Source: Deltaproteobacteria bacterium (GTDB lineage: Bacteria > Desulfobacterota > Dissulfuribacteria > Dissulfuribacterales > QOAL01). From it: a DNA stretch of 45,856 nt. This document shows, one piece after another, positions 41,393-45,856 of the stretch; position 1 is the first letter of the stretch; each line of letters starts with the position of its first letter. The stretch spans positions 1-45,856 of the forward strand of contig WGBG01000069.1 in NCBI GenBank assembly GCA_015494395.1. The letters are read 5' to 3'. The notes below the pieces were generated by a model that was given only the letters and a program-made list of their open reading frames with translations, searched no databases and was not told where the DNA came from. The translations under genes were made by a program, and so were the position numbers.

Positions 41393-44140
41393 ATGGCTCC
41401 AGAAAAACAGGAAAACAAAACAGACAGCAAAGAAAAGGGCGGCAAAAAAATAACGCCAATGCTCAGGCAGTACCTTGAGATCAAGGAGCAGTATCCTGAC
41501 ACCATCCTGTTTTACCGAATGGGCGATTTTTATGAAATGTTCTATGAAGATGCGGAAGTTGCGTCCCGCATCCTTGAGATAACTCTAACATCAAGAGACC
41601 GCAAGAGTGAAAATGCCGTCCCTATGTGCGGTGTCCCTGTGCATGCTGCTGAAAACTACCTTACACGGCTTGTACTCTCAGGCAAAAGGGTGGCAGTATG
41701 TGAACAGGTGGAAGACCCCAAAAAGGCAAAGGGGCTTGTGAAACGGGAAGTGGTCCGGGTGGTCACCCCCGGTCTAATCACATCAGAGGGAAGCCTTGGC
41801 TCAAAGACCAACAACTACCTGGTTGCCCTGCGTCCCCCTGATGCAAAGGGTAAATGGGGTGTTGCCTGCCTTGATATATCAACAGGGGAGTTCCGCGTAA
41901 CAGAAATAGAGGGCCTTGATACAGTGCTTGCAGAGCTTTTCAGGCTTGAGCCAGCGGAGATGCTGCTTCCTGAAAGCCTCAGGGATACAGAGGCGGCAAA
42001 CCGTGCATGTTCCATACTGCCGGATGTCTTTGTCACATACAGGCCGGATGCGGTATTCAGGCGAAACCGTGCTGAGGATGTGCTTAAAAATCACTTTTCA
42101 GCACTTTCCATGGACGGATTCGGGCTTTCCGGTTTCACCACAGGCATTGACGCAGCAGGGGCACTGCTTGAATATGCCCATGAGACCCAGAAGAGCCAGA
42201 CAAGGCACATATCCTCCATTTCCCCATACTGGCTTGGCGATCATCTGATAATTGACGAGACAACCAAACGCAACCTTGAGCTTGTTACAAATGCCGTTGA
42301 CCAGTCAAGAAGCGGGAGCCTCCTTGGAATACTCGACATGACGGTAACTCCAATGGGGGGCAGGTGTCTCAGAAAGTGGATTCTCTATCCTCTGAGGAAC
42401 AAAGAGGAGATTGAATCAAGGCTTTCCGGGGTTGAGCGCATTAAAAACCGGCAGGAGCTTGCCAAAAAACTCAGGAAGGCCATGCGTAACGTACATGACC
42501 TGGAGCGGCTGGTTGCAAGGACTGTCCTGGGCACTGCAAATGCCAGGGACCTGCTCTCCCTGGGTGAATCGCTTGCAAGGCTTCCGGAAATTAAAGATAT
42601 CCTTAAAGCTCTCTGCCTCCCTGAACAGGAGGGAGACAGGGAACAGAGCACTTCATCCTCTAAGGAAGATGATGCACCACACAGGCTTTCCCATCTGCTC
42701 AGCACACTTGATACCATTGAAGATATCGCAGACCTTCTGAAACGCGCCATACGTCCGGACTGTGCCCTTCACCTGCGTGAGGGCCGCCTTATAGCAAGGG
42801 GCTACAGTGCAGAACTGGATGAACTGACAGCAATTCAGCGGGACGGGAGGTCATTTATTGCAGGAGTTGAGGCCAAGGAGAGGGAAAGAACCGGAATTTC
42901 AAGCCTAAAGGTGGGATTTAACAAGGTCTTTGGCTACTACCTTGAGGTGCCCAAATCCCAGGCTGACAAGGTCCCTGACGATTATATAAGGAAACAGACA
43001 CTTGTAGGGGCAGAACGTTACATAACCCCTGAAATCAAGGAGATAGAGGCAAAAATCCTCACTGCCCAGGAACGAAGGCTTGCCCTGGAGTATGAACTGT
43101 TTCAGGAGATCAGGGCTGAAGTGGCACAGGCCGGCAGCAGGATACAGGCATCTGCCGCAGTTATTGCAGAGCTTGACTGCCTCACCTCCCTTGCCAGGGC
43201 TGCAGACCTTTACAACTATGTAAGGCCTGAAATCAGCGACACCACTGTTATTGACATCAAACAGGGAAGGCATCCGGTTGTTGAACGCACCATTGACGCT
43301 CCATTTGTGCCAAATGACACAAGGCTTGATCCTGAAACTGCCAGACTGATCCTTATCACCGGCCCCAACATGGCAGGAAAGTCAACGGTTCTTCGCCAGA
43401 CTGCACTAATCGTGCTCATGGCCCACATGGGAAGTTTTGTCCCTGCAGACAGGGCTACAACCGGCCTCGTTGACCAGATCTTTACGAGGGTTGGGGCAAC
43501 CGACTACCTGGCACGGGGCCAGAGTACCTTCATGGTGGAAATGAGTGAGACTGCAAATATTCTGCGAAATGCAACACCAAGGAGCCTGGTTATACTGGAT
43601 GAAATAGGCAGAGGGACAAGCACCTATGACGGACTTTCAATTGCATGGGCAGTGGCAGAACACCTGCTTGGACACGACGACAGGCCGGGCACCATGACGC
43701 TGTTTGCAACCCACTACCACGAACTCACCGAACTTGCGGTAAAACACAGCACTGTAATAAACATGCACGTTGCAGTCCGGGAGTGGAATGACACCATTGT
43801 ATTTCTCCACAGGCTCAGAGAGGGGGCAACCAACAAGAGCTACGGCATCCAGGTAGCTGCACTTGCCGGGGTGCCTGAGAGTGTGGTGAAAAACGCTGCC
43901 AGGATACTTGAAAAAATCGAAAAGCAGGCTGCATTTGCCAGGGAGCAGGATGTGCGTGGCACAATCAAGGCGAAACCCACGGTAAAGATTACCCAGCAGG
44001 CACTTCCAATACAGATGGAGGATGACACTGCTGCCAGGTTGAAGCAGAAGGTGGAGGAGGCAGACATAAACAATCTCACCCCGGTGCAGGCACTTAATCT
44101 GCTTGCAGAGCTGAAAAACATGCTCTCCGGCAAAGACTAA
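41393..44140 (+). CDS. mutS: DNA mismatch repair protein MutS
   Basis: A 915-residue mismatch-recognition ATPase. The mismatch-binding Phe-x-Glu motif is in YRMGDFYEMF near the start. ATPase marks are GPNMAGKST, TRVGATDYLARGQSTF (signature region) and LDEIGRGTSTYDGL, and a C-terminal NKSYGIQVAALAGVP. A hydrophilic insert (about 42620-42670, rich in Glu, Ser, Asp) lies between clamp-region helices. The frame is open to an ATG at 41288, but those 35 extra residues do not resemble MutS, so I prefer ATG 41393; neither has a good ribosome site. The protein is slightly long for the family because of a ~25-residue Lys/Glu-rich N-terminal extension. Confidence 0.95.
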   Translation: MAPEKQENKTDSKEKGGKKITPMLRQYLEIKEQYPDTILFYRMGDFYEMFYEDAEVASRILEITLTSRDRKSENAVPMCGVPVHAAENYLTRLVLSGKRVAVCEQVEDPKKAKGLVKREVVRVVTPGLITSEGSLGSKTNNYLVALRPPDAKGKWGVACLDISTGEFRVTEIEGLDTVLAELFRLEPAEMLLPESLRDTEAANRACSILPDVFVTYRPDAVFRRNRAEDVLKNHFSALSMDGFGLSGFTTGIDAAGALLEYAHETQKSQTRHISSISPYWLGDHLIIDETTKRNLELVTNAVDQSRSGSLLGILDMTVTPMGGRCLRKWILYPLRNKEEIESRLSGVERIKNRQELAKKLRKAMRNVHDLERLVARTVLGTANARDLLSLGESLARLPEIKDILKALCLPEQEGDREQSTSSSKEDDAPHRLSHLLSTLDTIEDIADLLKRAIRPDCALHLREGRLIARGYSAELDELTAIQRDGRSFIAGVEAKERERTGISSLKVGFNKVFGYYLEVPKSQADKVPDDYIRKQTLVGAERYITPEIKEIEAKILTAQERRLALEYELFQEIRAEVAQAGSRIQASAAVIAELDCLTSLARAADLYNYVRPEISDTTVIDIKQGRHPVVERTIDAPFVPNDTRLDPETARLILITGPNMAGKSTVLRQTALIVLMAHMGSFVPADRATTGLVDQIFTRVGATDYLARGQSTFMVEMSETANILRNATPRSLVILDEIGRGTSTYDGLSIAWAVAEHLLGHDDRPGTMTLFATHYHELTELAVKHSTVINMHVAVREWNDTIVFLHRLREGATNKSYGIQVAALAGVPESVVKNAARILEKIEKQAAFAREQDVRGTIKAKPTVKITQQALPIQMEDDTAARLKQKVEEADINNLTPVQALNLLAELKNMLSGKD

Positions 44141-44190
44141 TATCCGTGAAACTGGCTCAACGCTCAAAGTAAAAGATGCCATGTTTGCGT

Positions 44191-44260
44191 TCAGCTTCCG
44201 ACTTTAGGCTTTGAGCTAACTTTCATGTCTTGGGATGATAAACCCCATATCATGAAAGTT
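44191..44260 (+). repeat. Dispersed ~70-bp foldback repeat, copy 2
   Basis: Has the same order of blocks as the minus strand of 2016-2084: TCAGCTTCCGACTTT, GGCTTTGAGCTAACTTTCATG, a 13-base variable part, AACCCCAT and CATGAAAGTT. The ACTTTCATG/CATGAAAGT arms can form a hairpin. It lies 50 bases after the mutS stop and might also end that transcript. Confidence 0.65.
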
Positions 44261-44330
44261 TCGGTTGTATTTTTTCTCAATATGTGCAGAATTGTTATTG
44301 TGTAGTGTCAGCGCATAGCATAAATTAGAC

Positions 44331-44556
44331 GTAAATGGTCAGCGTATTAACGATAATTAAGGTACGTAAATGGTCTTATTTTTCCGTTCCGGTGAATAAT
44401 TTCTTGTTTTTCTAAGGCTCACTCCGCCAAAATCGCGAAACTCGCTCGTACCTCGCTCAAACAGACGCGATTTTATGGCTGCGCTTCGCCAAGAAAAACT
44501 ACGAAATTCTTCAGAGTCGCTCCAAAACAAGACCATTCACTACACTGAATAGATAC
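44331..44556 (+). mobile_element. MITE-like foldback element, family B, copy B4
   Basis: A 226-bp copy of the family at 20849, same orientation, flanked by the 8-bp duplication AATTAGAC (44323-44330 and 44557-44564). The left end (GTAAATGGTCAGCGTA) is more diverged than in other copies. It lies between mutS and the amidase gene. Confidence 0.85.
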
Positions 44557-44612
44557 AATTAGACTATAATTTCCCAAAGGTAATACGGTCCAAATACATT
44601 AATCAAATCCTG

Positions 44613-45856
44613 ATGAGTTCTATTTTTTCTGCCAACCGGTCCGGCTCAAGCGTTCCGGTCAATATAGGCAGCTTTCCTCAAGCTGCATCTTCTATGAGGC
44701 TCCTGACAATAGTTCTGTGCCTGATATTTTCGGCATTCCTGATGGCAAATACCACCCAGGCCAGGACTTCACACTCAGGTTCCACCAAGGCCGAGAGAGC
44801 GTATAAAAAGGCAAAAGCCTCCTATGACCGCCTGGCCCGCAGTGCCAGGCTGAGAAAAGACCGACGCGCGTGGAATAATGTCATCAAAGAGGTCCGAAAG
44901 GTCTACCTCTCATGGTCGCACGACCCGTCCGTAGGCCCTAAGTCTCTTTACATGCTGGCGCGCTGCTACAGGGAACTTTACGGATATTCACGGCTCAGAA
45001 AGGATTTAAACAAGGCCATTGACCTCTACCAGCTCCTTGTTGAAAAATACCCGACCAGCCGTTTTGCAGATGACGCCCTGTATGCCCAGGGAGAACTTTA
45101 CCTTCGCACAGGCAGCCGGGACAAGGCAAGGAGGGTATTTACCCAGCTTGTTTCCCAATATCCAAAGGGTGACAAGGCAAGGGCTGCAAAAAAACGGCTC
45201 AAGACCATGGGGGTTACTGTTGTTGCCAAAAAAACCAGCAAAAAAGGCTCATCATCCCACAGCAGCGACCGTCTTGAAACCGGAAAGGGTAGCCCCGGTT
45301 ATGAACCGTCAAAAAGTCCAACAATCTCACGCTCCTCAAGCCCTGCCATAATTACCCGAATACGCTACTGGTCAGACCCTGACTATACCAGGGTGGTGAT
45401 TGATGCCACCAGGCCGGTTGCATTCAAGCAGGGCAGCCTTCCGGCCAACAAAAAAAAGGGGCTTCCAAGACGCTTTTACCTGGACCTTTCACCGGCATAC
45501 AAGTCTAAAAAGATAAAGGACAGACTTAAAATTCAGGACGGCCTCCTGAAGGCTGTGAGGATAGCCCAATTTCAGCCGCGTACTGTAAGGGTTGTATTTG
45601 ACCTGGGCCATACACAGAAGACAAAAGTATTTTACCTGGAAGAGCCATTCAGGGTAGTTGTTGACGCCTACGGCAGTGAATACTCTAAAAAGACCGCCTG
45701 TGCTCCAAAGAAAATCACAGATACATCAAAGGCCGTGCGGTCAGGCAAGAATATCTCGCTTGCCCAGCAGTTAGGGCTGTGTGTACGCAGGGTGGTTATT
45801 GATGCAGGCCATGGCGGCAAAGACCCGGGGGCGATTGGCCCAACAGGTCTTAAGGA
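44613..45856 (+). CDS. N-acetylmuramoyl-L-alanine amidase with TPR and AMIN domains (3' end missing)
   Basis: Open to the end of the window (414 codons visible). An N-terminal signal or anchor helix (LLTIVLCLIFSAFLMANTTQA, about 31-51) is followed by TPR-like repeats (NKAIDLYQLLVEKYPTSRFAD, then DKARRVFTQLVSQYPKGDKA). A Ser/Lys-rich spacer comes next. An AMIN domain (IRYWSDPDYTRVVIDATRPV, then VVFDLGHT) begins near residue 248. The amidase_3 domain starts with RRVVIDAGHGGKDPGAIGP, including the zinc-binding His; the rest is outside the window. It cleaves peptidoglycan in the periplasm, probably at division. The start is uncertain since no clear ribosome site precedes ATG 44613. Confidence 0.88.
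   Translation, partial: MSSIFSANRSGSSVPVNIGSFPQAASSMRLLTIVLCLIFSAFLMANTTQARTSHSGSTKAERAYKKAKASYDRLARSARLRKDRRAWNNVIKEVRKVYLSWSHDPSVGPKSLYMLARCYRELYGYSRLRKDLNKAIDLYQLLVEKYPTSRFADDALYAQGELYLRTGSRDKARRVFTQLVSQYPKGDKARAAKKRLKTMGVTVVAKKTSKKGSSSHSSDRLETGKGSPGYEPSKSPTISRSSSPAIITRIRYWSDPDYTRVVIDATRPVAFKQGSLPANKKKGLPRRFYLDLSPAYKSKKIKDRLKIQDGLLKAVRIAQFQPRTVRVVFDLGHTQKTKVFYLEEPFRVVVDAYGSEYSKKTACAPKKITDTSKAVRSGKNISLAQQLGLCVRRVVIDAGHGGKDPGAIGPTGLK

Noticed and set aside
20849-44556. CRISPR array
   Set aside because: Repeats are long, dispersed singly between genes and have target duplications; there are no short regular repeats with spacers and no cas genes.
1-45856. tRNA or rRNA genes
   Set aside because: I looked for cloverleaf-type TTCGA arms and CCA ends between genes and found nothing convincing.

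Overview
The window comes from a sulfate- or sulfite-reducing bacterium, most likely a member of Desulfobacterota. The evidence is a reductive-type dissimilatory sulfite reductase locus (3' part of dsrB, plus dsrD, which marks the reductive type), the complete membrane complex dsrMKJOP, a CbiA/DsrN-type amidase, a diheme-size-class c3-like triheme cytochrome and a ferredoxin with an Asp-substituted cluster motif. Everything here is read by eye; no search was run.

Layout. 1-1.3 kb: dsrB (5' end outside the window) and dsrD, closed by a bidirectional terminator. 1.3-2.8 kb: two Cys-rich YkgJ-type proteins, the first apparently starting at ATT. 2.8-5.3 kb (minus): a zinc-ribbon/HEAT/TPR protein and a TPR protein. 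5.4 kb: a small zinc-ribbon gene broken by an in-frame TGA that is followed by a SECIS-like hairpin. 5.7-11.3 kb (minus): an RsbRD-type protein followed by dsrM-K-J-O-P with overlapping or nearly touching genes and a terminator. 11.7-15.2 kb (plus): B12/radical SAM protein, cobyrinate a,c-diamide synthase (DsrN-like) and ferredoxin. 15.4-18.6 kb: sigma-54-type response regulator and a large acidic exported protein. 18.8-27.4 kb: degenerate HtrA homologue, UppP, NagZ, ClC channel, exported unknown protein and NAD(P)HX repair enzyme. 27.8-32.2 kb: triheme cytochrome, small exported protein, GlgC, LD-carboxypeptidase, DnaJ-like protein. 32.4-41.1 kb (mostly minus): PpiD, GltD-like oxidoreductase, small Cys protein, PP-loop ATPase overlapping recN, DUF1992 protein, a tiny membrane protein with an in-frame TGA, polyprenyl synthase. 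41.4-45.9 kb: mutS and an AMIN/amidase_3 N-acetylmuramoyl-L-alanine amidase cut by the window end.

The dsr genes work together: DsrAB reduces sulfite, DsrD stimulates it, DsrN amidates siroheme, and DsrMKJOP links the menaquinone pool and periplasmic electron carriers to cytoplasmic sulfur reduction, with the ferredoxin and the cytochrome as possible partners. The rest is housekeeping: peptidoglycan turnover, DNA repair, protein folding and glycogen synthesis.

Two things stand out. First, two very small genes (5399-5605 and 39917-40081) each read cleanly across one in-frame TGA and each has, at the expected distance downstream, a hairpin matching the bacterial SECIS pattern; the second would be a two-helix membrane peptide with a CxxU motif. 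They are candidate undescribed selenoproteins. Second, the intergenic regions hold several families of non-coding foldback elements (MITE-like): a ~224-bp family with clean 8-bp target duplications in all four full copies, a ~209-bp family with 5-bp duplications in two of three copies, one nested insertion of the first into the second, and degenerate or related copies.
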